NCBI RefSeq assembly: GCF_000247695.1
Contig: NW_004624783.1
Location: 5,569,618-5,633,617 of the forward strand
DNA from: Heterocephalus glaber
Lineage: Eukaryota > Chordata > Mammalia > Rodentia > Bathyergidae
Direction of reading: 5' to 3'
DNA length: 64,000 nt
Shown: positions 35,001 to 47,596 of the stretch, in pieces
Position numbering within the stretch: the stretch's first letter is position 1
How the letters are laid out: every line of letters begins with the position of its first letter
Notes under the pieces: model-generated
Database searches by the model: none
What the model saw: the letters and a program-made list of their open reading frames with translations, nothing else
What the model was told of the DNA's origin: nothing
Translations under genes and position numbers: made by a program

Positions 35001-35762
35001 AGAAAGGCTGAAGGACAAAGGAAGATTACCCTAGTCCCAGGAAACTGGTGAAGAAGACAGGAGGGAAGAAAAGAAGAAAAAATAAAAAACAAAACAAAAC
35101 AAAAAACAATGTTCACACACACAGTGTGTACCTGACACACAGTGTAAGGGTGGACACCATGCAAGAGTGAACACAGTGCAAAAACTCAATTTGGACTGTC
35201 CTTTTGTATCATCTACTCCTCATGCTGATGTCAGTTCTAGCCATCCTATCCAAAACCTGCTTGAGTTCTCACAAGAAGTCTACATGCAGGGCTTTGGGAA
35301 CTATTCTGCACATGTGTCCTGTAATTTTGTAATTAACAGGTCACACCTACTTCCTCAGCAGGATTTGCCACACCCTAATCTCCTGTCTCAATATAGCAGA
35401 CACTTGAACTAGAGTCATTCAACAGATGTTGTACCACATACCATCCACTGGTGTGTTTCTCCCTGAAGTTCTCTGGAATTGCATGCTTTCACTGTGTCTT
35501 TATAGAGTTGATTTTTCTCATGAGCCAGGAGCCAGGAGCTGGGGAGAAAGTGCAGATTTCCCCTTCTTTTTCCATGTTGTGGTCTCTCTTCAATTTCTCT
35601 GCAGGCTCCAATTTTCCCATCAGATCCATCCTGAGTCCCAGAGATCTACCTCCCTCTTTCTTTTCCTTCCAAAGCTGTTATTTTCCAGTGTCTGGATTCT
35701 CAATCTTGGAGAGGCTGGTTTATTGCTGCTTACCACTCCACCATCTTCCCAGAAGTCTCCTG
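32032..35762 (-). mobile_element. Inserted L1 with intact 5' end but internal deletion
   Basis: Lies inside the outer L1, between 13-bp duplications with one mismatch (tttgttcattctt at 32019-32031, tttgttgattctt at 35763-35775). It starts with an antisense 3' UTR and ends at the L1 5' end (caccatcttcccagaag, reading gggaagatggtgg on its sense strand). Without its own insertion it is only about 3.3 kb, so much of ORF2 is missing; the join is near 32720. Frames are broken. Confidence 0.75.
33681..34098 (-). mobile_element. Innermost 5'-truncated L1 with perfect target duplication
   Basis: About 418 bases of antisense L1 3' UTR (ttattggtacattttaggta, tccctgtttacatagatttc). Perfect 19-bp duplication ttctgtgaacagttttttt at 33662-33680 and 34099-34117. 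Youngest layer of the stack. Confidence 0.9.
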
Positions 35763-36369
35763 TTTGTTGATTCTTGATCTTATTTCTTGAGCAAGTGGGG
35801 TTCTGTTCAGAAAATCCTTGCTCAAGCCTAGGTATTCAAGAGTTTTACCTGTTTTATCTTCCAGCAGATTTTTTCTGTTTTAATGTTTAGGTTTTTGATC
35901 CATTGTGATTTTAGTTTAGTATATGGTGAGAGATATGGTTCCTACCTTCACTCTTCTGCATGTGAATAACCAGTTTTCCCATCACCAATTGAAAGGCTAT
36001 CTTTCCTCCAGCTAAATTTGGCCCATTTGTCAAAGATCAGGTAGCTGAATGTGGGTGGAGTTGTTTCTGCAGTCTGTATTCTGTTCCACTGATCCACATG
36101 TCTGTTTTTTTTTTCAGTACCAAACTGTTTTTAATCACCATATCCTTGTAGTATAACTTGATTGTGATGCCTCTGTCTTGCTGTTATTGACCAGGATTAG
36201 TTTTGCTATCCTAGTTTTCTTCTGGTTCCATATGAATTTTAGGATTTTTTTTCTCTAGTTCTGTGAGGAATGCTCTTGGTATTTTGATTGGAATTGCATC
36301 AAATCTGTGTATCACTTTTGGAAGTATGGCCATTTTGACTATATTTATTAGAACAGATATTTTTAGTTA

Positions 36370-37800
36370 GAATAGTAAAAACAACTTTATAGCAATAGAA
36401 TTGAAAAATATGTAAGTTATTTTATAGGAAAAATATAAAGTTTCAAAATGATCGAAGAAGATATGCAAAATCTTTAATTGCAATGCAAAGTGCCTATCCC
36501 CCAGAAAGGTATTATGTCTAGACAGTTGTATAGACAAGTTCTGTAAACTTTCAAGAAACAAAAACTTCCAACTTTTATAAATTGTTTCAAAGCATAGAAA
36601 AAGATAGAAGAGTAACTAGTTTATATAGTTAACCTTACCATGAAACAAGTAAAAGACATGAAAAATTATCAATTTAGTCCATAAATATAGATGCAAAAAT
36701 CCTATGTAAAATATTAGAAATTTTAATTCAGCAGTGAATAAAAAATGTATCATGATCATGTGAAGTTTATTCAAGAATGCAAAACTAATTCAATAATAAA
36801 GATCTATTAGTATAATTCACTACATTAATTGAATAAAGGAGAAAATCAATTACTTTCTTACTTGCCAGCAACCATCAATCAGACAATGTATAATAGACTA
36901 AGTGGTTCCATATGTGGTAGCTACAAATGATATAAAGAACCTTTATGGAGAAGACTGTAAAACCTTTAGTGAATGACAAAAGAAAATATGACTTAATAAA
37001 TGAAAAAGAATGTAAAATTCAATACCTCCCCCAAATTAGTCTTTACGGTTAATGTGATGCCAAACAAAACCCCAAAATGATTTTTATGGAGCTTTTTAAA
37101 GGAAATAATCCAAAGAACATGAAGGAAAAGAGGTAAATTGCTTTATCAGTTATCAACATATTACAAACCTATAGTAATTAGAACAGTGTGGTATACTGTA
37201 GGAATAGACAAATGGGTAAGTGGAATTGAATAAGGAGCTCAGAAATAGACCTGTGAATGTAGGGTATGGTGACGAGAGCAGTGACACTTAATATACATCT
37301 TTTCCCTATAGAAGTAAAAAAGATTGATAAATCAATCTCATTGAGCATGGAAGTACAAGGAAGTTTGTCTTGTTTAGGATACAGGTTTGGGTTTTTTTTG
37401 GCAGTATTGGAATTGAACCCAAGACCTGCACACTGAGCTACATCCCCAGCCCTTTTTATCTTTTATTTTGAGACAGGGTCTTGCTAAGTTGCCCAGGCTG
37501 GGATTGAACTTGGTATCCTCCTGCCTCAGACTCCCAGAGGGCTGGAATTATAGTTGTGTACAGCTATGTGTGGCTAGAAATTTTAAGAATAAAAATTTAA
37601 AGAAGGAAAAAAATATCTGACTACATCAAAATTAAAAAATGTTTTGCATTTTAAAACCTAAACAAAATTAATTATCATGCTACACCTTGAGGAAAAAATT
37701 ATTTCACAGGCACAGGGCTAACGTCCAGAATATAATAAAAGCTAAAAATTTAAGAAAGACATAAGGACATAAAAAACTCATCAAGTGATAGTGGTAGATT
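36370..37800 (+). repeat. Sense L1 remnant
   Basis: Landmarks 'atatagatgcaaaaatcctatg', 'gttgattcaagaatgc-like' word at 36768-36780, 'attagaacagtgtggtatac', 'gaaatagacctgtgaatg' and 'gggctaacgtccagaatata'. It is interrupted by a B1-ID dimer. No open frame. Confidence 0.65.
37391..37575 (-). repeat. B1-ID dimeric SINE (B1-dID type)
   Basis: Left part is an antisense ID (attgaacccaagacctgc..ctacatccccagccc). Right part is an antisense B1 (gagacagggtcttgctaagt, tcctcctgcctcagactccc). In sense order this is B1 then ID. Confidence 0.85.
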
Positions 37801-39127
37801 ACTTAAAGAAAAGATTAGAGCAGAGTAATGAGAGTTTGGTGTGTTTTAGCCTTTTATATAATGCTGTCATTCTTTTAAAAGTAGACTATCTTCATGTATT
37901 GCATGCATAAGTTAAAAAGAATATCATTTTAAAATATTTTAAAGGAGGGAAACAACATACGCTTGTTTAAAAAAACAAGCAGATGGTAGGGTAGGAAATG
38001 ATATAGCAGGCAAATGTTAATAAAAGCAAACAGGTGTGACAAGATTAATCTCAGAGTCGAAATACAATTCAAAGTACAAAATATTAGCAGAGCAAAGGTA
38101 GATTGTGTGGAGGAAAAAATACAGCACACTAAGAATTCCAAACAATCAAGAATCTCTTTGCCCCTGAGGGGGCCAGCTCAGGAGCTCTGGTGCCTATACT
38201 AGACTGGGGTAGGGGCTTTCTGGCTTCTCCCGCCCAACACAAGAAATCAGAGATCCATCCCCATTGTCTTAAATTCCCTGCAGGTACAGAGGTAAGAATG
38301 TCAACACAGGTCAAGTCTTACAGGAGCTTGAGTCCCATCTGATTCCCTCAGGAAAATCCCCCCCCCCAACACTCTTTGCCCCTCTTATTCTCGCACAATA
38401 GCTCTGGATGATCCAGACAGAGCTTGATCCAGAGCATTTCCTCCCCTTTGAAAATATTCTAGTTTAGTAAAGGAGAGACAAGCAAAACAGTCAAAACGTA
38501 CAAATGTTTACAGCTCAATTTGAAAGAAAAAATTATGTGTTCTTTATTATCTACAGCAACTTGCATCTTTTTACAAGCTCCCATTCTTGTTAATGACAGA
38601 GGAATATTTAAACTTGTCAATTAGGGTTACTTAGTTACATGTCAGTTACTCGTTTGCAGTTTAAAATATTTCCATTCAATTTAATTTGGTGTTTTTGCAT
38701 AAATATTCATTCAATTCAAATTTCAGACTTTCAGGGCTGTCTCCTCCCAAGGATCCCCCCTCCTTCCTGCTACAATTTCTGAATACCAGAGAGCTTACAC
38801 AGTTTTCCAACAGCAAAAAAAAGGGACAGTCTTGGAGCAGTGTGATGTGCTGGGCTCTGGGTCTTCACTCATTTTCCATGCTGTGTGGCTGCTCTAGGAG
38901 GTTCTAGGCATTTTCTGCTTGTGCCCAGAAAGTTGCAACAGGTCCTTCTAGCTGAGTTGGGTTTTTTTGTTTTAGGAGGTTTGTTGGTTTGTTTTGCCCT
39001 TACTGCTGGAGGCTGTGGTCTTGCTGTGTGTCATTATGAGGCCTGGGCTGGATGTGACTGTAATATTATCCTTAATGCAGATCTCTTCTGAATCCAGGGT
39101 CTCTCACCAAGGTATAAAAACCTTTGT
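37801..39127. other. No gene or clear repeat recognised
   Basis: Mostly unassigned. A short C-tract lies near 38349-38359. Frames are short and lack recognisable motifs. Confidence 0.3.
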
Positions 39128-39233
39128 AAAAGCAGGGCATGGTGGCACACGCCTGTAATCCCAGCACTTCAGGCTGAATCTGCCACGAGTTCGAGGCCAT
39201 CATGAACTACATAGTGAGACCCTCTCTTGAAAA
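39128..39233 (+). repeat. B1 SINE (shortened)
   Basis: gcagggcatggtggcacacg, cctgtaatcccagcact, tgaactacatagtgagaccc and an A-tail. Duplication aaaaacctttgt at 39116-39127 and 39234-39245. Shorter than the copy at 2870 because the internal duplicated part is absent. Confidence 0.9.
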
Positions 39234-39245
39234 AAAAACCTTTGT

Positions 39246-40389
39246 GATTTTCTGTTTTACACCAAGGCCACAGGGAATCACGATGTAAATATAGGTCCAA
39301 CTGCCTCCATACCTTCTGACAACTTAAACATTAGACCTTGAATAGTACCATGTTGCCCTGGTATCATGCTGAGCATGGAATGGAAGTGAGGGACCAGTCC
39401 AGAAGTTCTGGATTCTACCTCAACTCATGAGGGATTCCTGATGTCAAGTCCTTCTTCCCCGTCCTGGCCTAAGGGATGAGGGGTATGATGGGTTCCTTCT
39501 CAGGGGACAAAGCACTCAAGTAGTCCAAGTTCAACTTCTCTAACCTTCCTTCTTTCCTTGGCTCTTCCAACTGGAAGAGCATCACACTTCTTCCTTTGAT
39601 AATGGCAGTTTGCCATCAAACCCTGAGTTTGCTGTACCTACTGATGCTTAGACCACACAGCTTGCTATTAATATTTAAGAGATTTTAGAATTTGGAGTTC
39701 CTTTTTATTTCTCAACAGAGTGTTTAAGATTGCTGGCTAGTGATGGGCTTCAAAAGCTGAGTTAGTGTCATTATTTATCTTTATGTTGCTATGGTAACAA
39801 CCATGCTGTCTCTGGAGCAAAAGGATGCCTCTAGTTGAAAAGGGAATACCCAGATGAAGAAAGAAAAGAAAACACACTAATATTTTTCAAAATAGATTGT
39901 CTCCTTCATGTCAGTTTTTAGTTTAGTTAAAATGAAGTTCTTAGGTGTAATGGTGAAACCAAGAGCAAAGTTTTTAATTTTATTTTTTCCCCTCTAGCCG
40001 ATTGGGTCCTTACCAAATATACATAAAACCAAAAAAACCCTGCTTTAATCTGTCTTCATCAGGTCCCCAGAGTTAGGAAAAGCTTGAGGGAGAGGAAAGA
40101 TTGCAGTTATTAATGCTGCACTCAAGTGAGGGCACGGGAGATGGCAGGGAGTGTCAGCAGCATCTTGTCATCCTGCTGTCAGGGCACCTGGGAGTTCTAG
40201 GACACCCTCTCATCCCACCCAGGGAGGGACAGCAAATCGGTCAGTGAGATCCAGCAGGGGTCAGCAATAGATTAGACTGGAATGCACTGAGCAGCCTAGC
40301 CGAGCTGCCTAGAGACAATGCTCAAGGCTTTCCTTCTGAGGCTATTGTTTAGCCATGGCTTTTATCTGGAAAACCAGGCTTTCATGGGC
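39246..40389. other. No gene or clear repeat recognised
   Basis: Mixed sequence without recognisable protein or repeat signature. Confidence 0.3.
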
Positions 40390-42420
40390 TGGGGTGTGAA
40401 ATTCCACCATGATTTATTGAGCTCTTATGATGTGTCAGGCACTGTCATAGGCATGTTGGAACACACAAGTACATAAAACAAAGATCTCTGCCCATTGGTT
40501 TTGTATTCCAGAAAGGATATAAGAAATAAATGATATAATATGTTAAGTAGTAGGAGATATGAAAAAAAAGAAAAAGAGACAACCCTAGGTTATGAGGTCA
40601 GGAAAAACCAAGGAGACTAGCATGGCTAGAAGAGACTTACTGTCAAAAGAAAGAGAGGAGTGCCAGACCATATTACATGGATTTTGAAGGCCACTATCAT
40701 GGCTTTGGTTTTTACTCTAGATAAAGTGCAGAGCTATTGAAGATTTTGAGCAGAAGCCTGATATTGTCTGCTGTAAATTTCAAAGGATCATTCTTAGAGG
40801 TTTAAGCAAAGTCATCTTCTAGGGGGCTATATGATAGTGGATTGGATCAGAGTGGTAATGGAGGGGGGGTGATTGGAAGTAGACAAATCCTGGTCAGCAT
40901 TTTAAAGGAAAAGCTGATAGATTTCTCTAAAGGATTAGCCATGGGGACTGAAAGAAAAGAGTTGGGATGACTCAAATATCTGTGGCCTGAGCAATCAGGA
41001 AGATGGAATTGCCATTAGCTGAGATGAAGAAGGCTAGAAGTGGGACAGATTTGTAAGAGAAGGAAAAGCATTCCATTTTGGACATATTGAGTTTAAGATG
41101 TATATTAGACATCCTAGGGGAAACTTTGACTAGGCAATGGAATAAATAACTAAAGTTGGAGAAATAAATCTGGAACAAGAGAAAAATCGGGGAGTTAACA
41201 GGCTAGAGATATTATTTAAAGCTATAAGTGAATCAAATTAATGAGAACGTGAATGTAAAGGTAAGAAAGGCTAAGACAGATCCCTGGGTCACTCCAACAT
41301 GAACTGAAAGGAGCAGAAGTGAGAAAGAACCAGCAAAGAAGACTGAGGTGTGACCAGTTAGGGAGAAAGAAAGCCAAGAACACAGTGTCCTAGGAACCTA
41401 CTAAAGAAAACATATCCAAAAGGAAACAGTCCTCTTTGTCAAATGCTCATGTTAAATCAAGCAGGATCAAGGCTGAGGAGCTGACCATTGGATTTCACCA
41501 CTAGGCAGTCATTGGTGAACTTGATAAGAGCAATTGTGGCAGGGTGGTAGAAACAAATGCCTGACAGCAGTGGATTTAATGGATTTAGGAAAGAACAAGA
41601 TCAAAGAAACTAGAGACTGTCAGATATTTTTCTGTAAAGAAATGGAGCAAAAATTGGAAGGAGCAAGATTTTTATTTTTGTTGTGTTGGGTGGTGATGGT
41701 GGTGGTGGTGTATGTGTGTGTGTGTGCGTGCATACACATGTGCTTGTGTGTGTGTGTGTTTGGTACTAGGGATTGAACCCAGGGCCTTTGCACTGAGCCC
41801 ATTTATTTATTTAAAGTTTTATTTATTTCAAGATCTTGATAAGTTGCAGTATTGCCTAGGCTAGCCTCGAACTTGAGATCCTTCGGCTTAACACTTCCAG
41901 GCGTGTGCCATGCCATAGTGGGCCTGGTGTTTTGCTTTGCTTTGCTTGTTTTGTTTTGTTTTGTTTTTAAGATGAGAAAGAAACCAGCCTATTTATATGC
42001 TAATGAAAATAACCCAAGAGGGAGGTGAAAAGTTGTTAACGCAAGGCAGAAAGGAAGGAGAATTACAGGAACAATATCCCTATAGGGGTAATGGGAATGA
42101 GGTCTAATGCACATGTGCTAGGATTGATTTTAGTCAGGAAATGGACATTGCACTGTGAAGCAGCCAGAAAGGCATAATACATGGGGACAGACAGTGGTAG
42201 ATGGGTATAAGCAGTGGTGGGAATCTGAAAGTTCTTTCTTGATTGTTTAAAATTTTTCAGTGGAGTAGAAAGTAAGGTCATCCACTGAGCTTGAGAATGG
42301 AGTGTGAGCTATTAGGATGTGGAGAGAGGAAAAGGTGTGAGTCATTTAGGAGACAGGGAGAGTAAAGGACTAGGATATGTGTGATTGTCAGGCAGCATTA
42401 AGGATTCACTTGGGACCACT
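40390..42420 (-). repeat. Long antisense L2 LINE remnant
   Basis: Antisense L2 landmarks: 'gagctcttatgatgtgtcaggcactgtcataggc', 'ccattttggacatattgag', 'agatccctgggtcactccaac', then 'tgctcatgttaaatcaagcagg'. About 2 kb survives, which is long for L2. Frames are short and broken. It is split by a B1-ID dimer. Confidence 0.6.
41698..41928 (-). repeat. B1-ID dimeric SINE with (GT)n tail
   Basis: A (gtg/gt)n tract at 41698-41760 replaces the antisense poly-A. It is followed by an ID half (ggtactagggattgaaccca) and a B1 half (ctaggctagcctcgaacttg). Inserted in the L2 remnant. Confidence 0.8.
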
Positions 42421-42445
42421 GATTGTGAATTTAAAGTGACACCAG

Positions 42446-42447
42446 TC

Positions 42448-42482
<35 letters not shown>

Positions 42483-42483
42483 A
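42446..42483. repeat. (GT)n microsatellite
   Basis: Nearly pure GT dinucleotide repeat with one TATA interruption. Confidence 0.95.
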
Positions 42484-42539
42484 CAGACGTATCAGCTTCA
42501 TTTGGATGCATGAGTTTAGACACACATTGAGCAGAGAAG

Positions 42540-44345
42540 TTGAGTTAACCTACATTTTATTCCATTGAAAAAGAAATGGAGGGGGGAAAGAATAAATAAA
42601 AGAGAAATGAGAGGGGACAAATGAGTCAAGGAAAAGTATGTGAAGGGGAGGACTCCCAATGATGGGCCATGGAATTTAAGCGGGGTGAGAGGGGAATGAG
42701 AGCATCAAGGTTTGGAAGGACAAAAAAATAAATTATTGGCACAAATGAAATGACATGTATGTGTTTTGCGGAGGCCAGTTTATTACTTTAAATAATAGTA
42801 TTACCCTAAATGTCCTTTTTGTCTTTGACATAATCTTTATCTTGTATAATTACCTGACATGATTTTTGGTTAAGAGAAAAAGTATGTAGTTTGATTGTAG
42901 AATACAAAAAGTCTGCTAGGATTAGAGAGTAAATTAGAAAGATAAGGCAAATAGAGAGTAGGAACATGAAATTAAGATTATAGAGAGGTTGCACCTCTAA
43001 GTAATAATAAGATCTAAGTTATGACCATGGAAGTTGGGGTGGTAGAGAAGATTATTGGAGGAGAGAAGGTGAAGAATTGAGAGGCCAGGGTCACTTGCCT
43101 GTATATGAAATTTACCAAGGTTAAGGAAAGGTTAATAATGGCAAGGGTGGTAATAAGCCAGGAGGTAAAATTATTAAGAAATATGGGGAATGACTCAATT
43201 ATATTCTTAAAGGTAAGTCACTAATTTAATCTTATAATCAAAATATACCATGTATACCTTAATTTATCTATTACAATGTAACAAAACAAAATATTGGTAT
43301 AGTGTAATATTTGCTTGAATGGGTACAAGTCCACCAAAGAGAAATTTCCCTAGGGAAACTTACCTATAATGGCAAGAAGAGATTCTGCTTTAATTGTATA
43401 CTGCTTCTTAGTTTTGTTTTTCCTTCCAGTATCATTTAATGATTCATACATCCCATGTATAATTTTTATAATTGCCACCAAATATTTTATTTGGAAAAAC
43501 TTTACATCAGGTAGTACAGAAACATGGTTTATGCTGAAACCAAAAGATAATATTGTGCTATTTCTTTGAGCAGTAAATTGGTTCTCTCGAATGCAACAAA
43601 CCCTTCTATTTGCTTCAGTAGTTTATTTATGTTTTCATTTTTTTGAGGGAGATTCAGATCCATTCCCCCATTAAGACATGCTTGACATTACAGTAGCACC
43701 TTAGATACTCAAGTCTAATAATATGAAATCTAAAATAATGAATGATGGGACATTCATCTTCCCTGAGTGATTTCCAGATTGAGTAGTAAAAGAAAAATAT
43801 CCACCAAGAGCTTAGACGTATTAACTTCTGACTTCCAAATCATATATTATGTCATTCTCCTTAGATTGCTAGTATCTCATGATTTCTTTTCCCATCACCA
43901 ATTTTAAGGATGAGTGGGGCATTTTGATCTTCTTTATACCTAGGGTGACTGGAACAGCCTGAGTCCTGTACCATTTGGTACATTAATATCTGGTGACATT
44001 AATATCTGTGACAAGCCCTCTTGCCTTGTTGCCCGGGAGACCTTAGACACATAAAGAGTCACTGTGATAGTGCTCATACCATGGCCCATCCCGTTGTAGT
44101 CCCTACGATCTCAAGGTAGGTTTTCTTCTAATAAAAAATAGACATACTTTCCCATTTTCCCATGTATTTGTGTAGATAAAGCAAAAAACATTTTTCCCAG
44201 ACAACAATTAGCTTAATGGGTTTTGAGTGATTGACAAGGGCACAAAGATAGTCCCATGGGGCATTTGTGAAATGCTTCTTTACCCCCTCATGTAGGTTGT
44301 ATAATGCTGGGATGAAAACATTTTTGTACCTTGGTGGAGACACAA
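42540..44345. other. No gene or clear repeat recognised
   Basis: Unassigned sequence. A small direct duplication of 'acattaatatctg' occurs at about 43980-44010. Nothing gene-like is seen. Confidence 0.3.
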
Positions 44346-44350
44346 ATCAT

Positions 44351-44550
44351 GAGGCGCCAAGCTTGGTGGTGCATACCTGTAATCCTAGCACTCTAGGTTG
44401 AAGCAGGAGGATCATAAATTTGAGCCTATCCTGGCAACTTAGTGATTTACCAAGACTCTGTCTCAAAACATAAAAGTGTGAAGCTGGGGTTGTAGCTCAG
44501 TTCAAAGGCTTGGGTTCAATCCTCAGTACAGGAAAAAACAAATAAAAAGC
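44351..44550 (+). repeat. B1-ID dimeric SINE (B1-dID type)
   Basis: Sense B1 (gcttggtggtgcatacctgt, actctgtctcaaaac) followed by sense ID (gctggggttgtagctcag, gttcaatcctcagtaca). The dimer order is clear in this copy. Confidence 0.88.
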
Positions 44551-45430
44551 TCAAAGCAATTTATTGACTGAGGAGCTGTCAGTTTATTGACAGGTCACCT
44601 TTCCTGATACTGCTCAGAATAGTCCTCAGGCATTAAGAATCCCACCTCAAAACTTCTTTTGGTGCAATCCCTTGAGTACATTTAGGGGACTGTGCTCATA
44701 GAGACTAAAGGAAAGTCATGCTTTAGTTTCATTTAGTGTCACTGATTGGGCATTTTGGCACCAGGAATCCCAGAAAACATTCTTAAAGAATTTTTCTAGT
44801 TATCCCAGTATTGTTGATCAAGGAAATATAGTTGAGGTTGCAGTTACTATGGGCACCTAGGGCAAAAGTTCTCTTCTTCTGCCTGGCCTACTGTGCTGCT
44901 GAGTACATGCCCAGACTGTGCTGCTGTACTAACTGCTCTGAGAAGCACCGTACTGCTGCACCTGTCCTGGAACTCTGCTAGCACAGATCACAGACTGCTT
45001 CTTACTTTAAGTTGCTGTAGGAGAAGGGAGAATGCAGCATCCTTGTCCCACACTGATCTTCCATAGTCCACAGCCTGAACCTTTGAGCAAATTTAAGTTT
45101 GGTTCTAAGGGTATATGGTCAGTCTTATTATCTGCCAGCTGGAAAACTGGAGCATAATTATTATTGGCTGCCAGTATTTTATACTTGCAACTGCAACTGT
45201 TTGACTTTTTTACATGACAGAATGCAGCCCACCAGGTAGATCCCATTAGTATTTAAGAAGGTACCCCCTTGGCCATATCAGAGAGCCAACCTAGGATTTG
45301 AATCATTGTAAAGAGCATATTAGAAGCTTCTATACCCCTGCTGAAAAAGACACCTATGTTGAAAATCCTTCATTTTGCTTAAGGACCTGTATCAGGTATA
45401 ACTGTTCTTGGCTTGCAAGCAACAGAAACT
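44551..45430. other. No gene or clear repeat recognised
   Basis: Short frames only, no recognised family. Confidence 0.3.
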
Positions 45431-45439
45431 CCTACTTTT

Positions 45440-45522
45440 GCTGGGGCTTTAGCTCAGTGGTTCTGCCATTTGCCTCACAAGTGCAAGGTCCTGAGTTCGA
45501 CCCCCAGTACCAAAAAAAAAGA
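45440..45522 (+). repeat. ID-type tRNA-like SINE
   Basis: gctggggctttagctcagtg, gcctcacaagtgcaaggtcc, gttcgacccccagtacc and poly-A. Sense orientation. Confidence 0.9.
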
Positions 45523-45535
45523 AATTCCTTTCCTT

Positions 45536-45672
45536 TTGAGACAGGATTTCACTATGTAGTTCAAGCTAGCCTTGAACTCACTGTGTAGCCCAGGCTGATC
45601 TTGAACTCACAGTGATCCTTCTGCCTCAGCCTCCCTAGTGTTGGGATTATAGGACTGTGCACCGTGCCCGGC
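45536..45672 (-). repeat. B1 SINE
   Basis: Antisense B1: gagacaggatttcactatgt, a repeated 'cttgaactcac' word (internal duplication), cctcagcctccctagtg, then gtgcccggc. It abuts the ID copy at 45440-45522 tail to tail. Confidence 0.9.
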
Positions 45673-46319
45673 ATTACTTTTCTTATATAATAGGAAATCC
45701 AGAGAGAAAGGCCTGCTGTTACTTGGTCAGTAGCTCTGTGCTGGCATGGTCAGCATCTCTTGCTTTGCCATATCATGGTCACAAGACAGTCAGGCCAGCT
45801 GTAGGCATCTTGTTTGTGTTTAACACAGGAAGAAGAGGGGGGACCACTGGGACCTCTCCCTCTCACCAGGAAAGCAAAGGCTCTCTAGAATTATTCCCAT
45901 CTGCCCCAAGTGCTGGATGATATTTTCTTTCACCCATTAAGGGCCGGAACTAGATCACAAAGCCATCTCAAACTCTAAGAAGGTCTGGAAATTTTAAGAA
46001 TGGATTCTATAATTGAATTAGCCTAACTATGATCTATAGCATGATGCCTCCCTGAACAAACTGAGGTTCTCTTTTCAAGAAAAAAAGGGAGAATATATAT
46101 TTTGGACATAAAATGAACAGAATATGCCTTAGCATCCTATTGACCTTTCGATGGCATTATGACCCACTTACGTGACAGATTACCTAGTCCTTTATCTTTA
46201 AGAGGCTAGTATCCACCCCTCCAAGATTTAGGCTCCTATATGCCATAGTAAACTATTAGTCCATTTCCAAAATATATATGTATCATAAATGTGTTGTTGG
46301 GGGAGAGATTTGATCCTTT

Positions 46320-46416
46320 TTTTCTTTTTCTCTTTCTTTGTGATGCTTGGTGTTGTTCAAACCCAGGGCCTTGCACATGCTAGGCAAGTTCTACCACTGA
46401 ACTACACCCCTGACCT
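46320..46416 (-). repeat. Older ID subfamily SINE
   Basis: Antisense body with ccttgcacatgctaggcaag and accactgaactacacccctg, closer to the general rodent ID pattern than to the local subfamily. Perfect 15-bp duplication gagatttgatccttt at 46305-46319 and 46417-46431. Confidence 0.9.
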
Positions 46417-46439
46417 GAGATTTGATCCTTTGATTCCCT

Positions 46440-47514
46440 AGAGTATCTAATGATCCTATAATGAGAGTTTTACGTATTTATAATTATTCAAATTATCCTT
46501 AAAATTGGAAACATAGGACTGGGTAAGATTGGCAAACCAAACAGGTAATATGCCTGCTGGGTGGTTATTATAGACATCAGTGCCTGGATTCTCTCTGAAA
46601 TTGCACACACCAATCACTGCTACAAATATCAAACAACAATATCTTTTCCCCGCCCACACTCTCCTAAACTAATAAGGAGCAGGGGGATGGGAAAGGAGGA
46701 AAAATATTTCTCTTATTTTGGGGAAATTTCCAAGTTCTAAGTTATAAGTAGCTGTTCCTGCCTCTAACACCCAGTCAGTGCTGCCTGGGCATTTAGTTAT
46801 GACTTCTCATTTTGAAACTTTGAGGCTTTGGGGTGGCATAATCCAGACTCTTTGAGCTGGGATTTATTACTTTTTAATTGCTAGTTTCAATGGATTTCTT
46901 TATAAAATTTTTCTCAGTCTTTGACTTATCTCTGCATTTGTGAGAAAGTTTTCTCTTGAAGACACTTTTCCTTTAAACAGTATTTAAAAAAGAGAAGAAA
47001 ATTCTTTCAATCTATGAAAAATAAAAGGTGAATAACCACAAAGCTTCTGAAAGCTCTTACTAACAAGTTTGGAGAGTACTTAGCTTCAGAATCTGAGCAA
47101 GCACAGTGACAGGAGTCCCAAAAGCATAGAGTCCAGTGTTCCCTTTTGATCTGGATTGATGTGCAGAGGAACACTAGCAGAAACCAAGCCAGTCAGGAGC
47201 TGGTGGTAGTAATATGCATGTCCGGGTGGCTAGATGGGTCCCCACTGTGTAGGCAAGATGAGCACCCAGTGGGTCAGGTAGCAGACTTGCTCCCCACTGA
47301 CAGTGCTGGGTGCTGGAGAGATCAGGTGGGAAGTTCGCTGGGTAGTCTGGCTGAATAGAGGTAGCAGGAAAATGAAATCCTGGTTACCAGAGAAGAGGTA
47401 CAGACATCAAGGAATGCACTGAAATGTGGTACTGATGGTAAAGAGGGCAGTCACTGTCTTACAGGGGAAATCAGGATTGAACCCAGAGAGTCTTTAGGCA
47501 TAATTAGGATATCA
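46440..47514. other. No gene or clear repeat recognised
   Basis: Unassigned sequence with short frames. Confidence 0.3.
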
Positions 47515-47554
47515 GTCAGAGATCTCCAGAGAGTCAGGAACCCATAGGAACTAA

Positions 47555-47596
<42 letters not shown>

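Larger units (their letters stand above)
31045..36360 (-). repeat. Nested L1 stack: outer 5'-truncated L1
   Basis: The outer L1 occupies 31045-32031 and resumes at 35763-36360. In between sits a second L1. The left piece holds the antisense 3' UTR and ORF2 C-terminus; the minus-strand frame 31740-32027 contains '[20 protein letters not shown]' and 'MNRHFSKE', typical of L1 ORF2p. The right piece continues ORF2 upstream ('gatccacatgtctgtt', 'ggaattgcatcaaatctgtg'). Confidence 0.8.

Noticed and set aside
42446..42483. Tandem repeats as a CRISPR array
   Set aside because: Simple dinucleotide repeats without spacers, in a mammalian genome.
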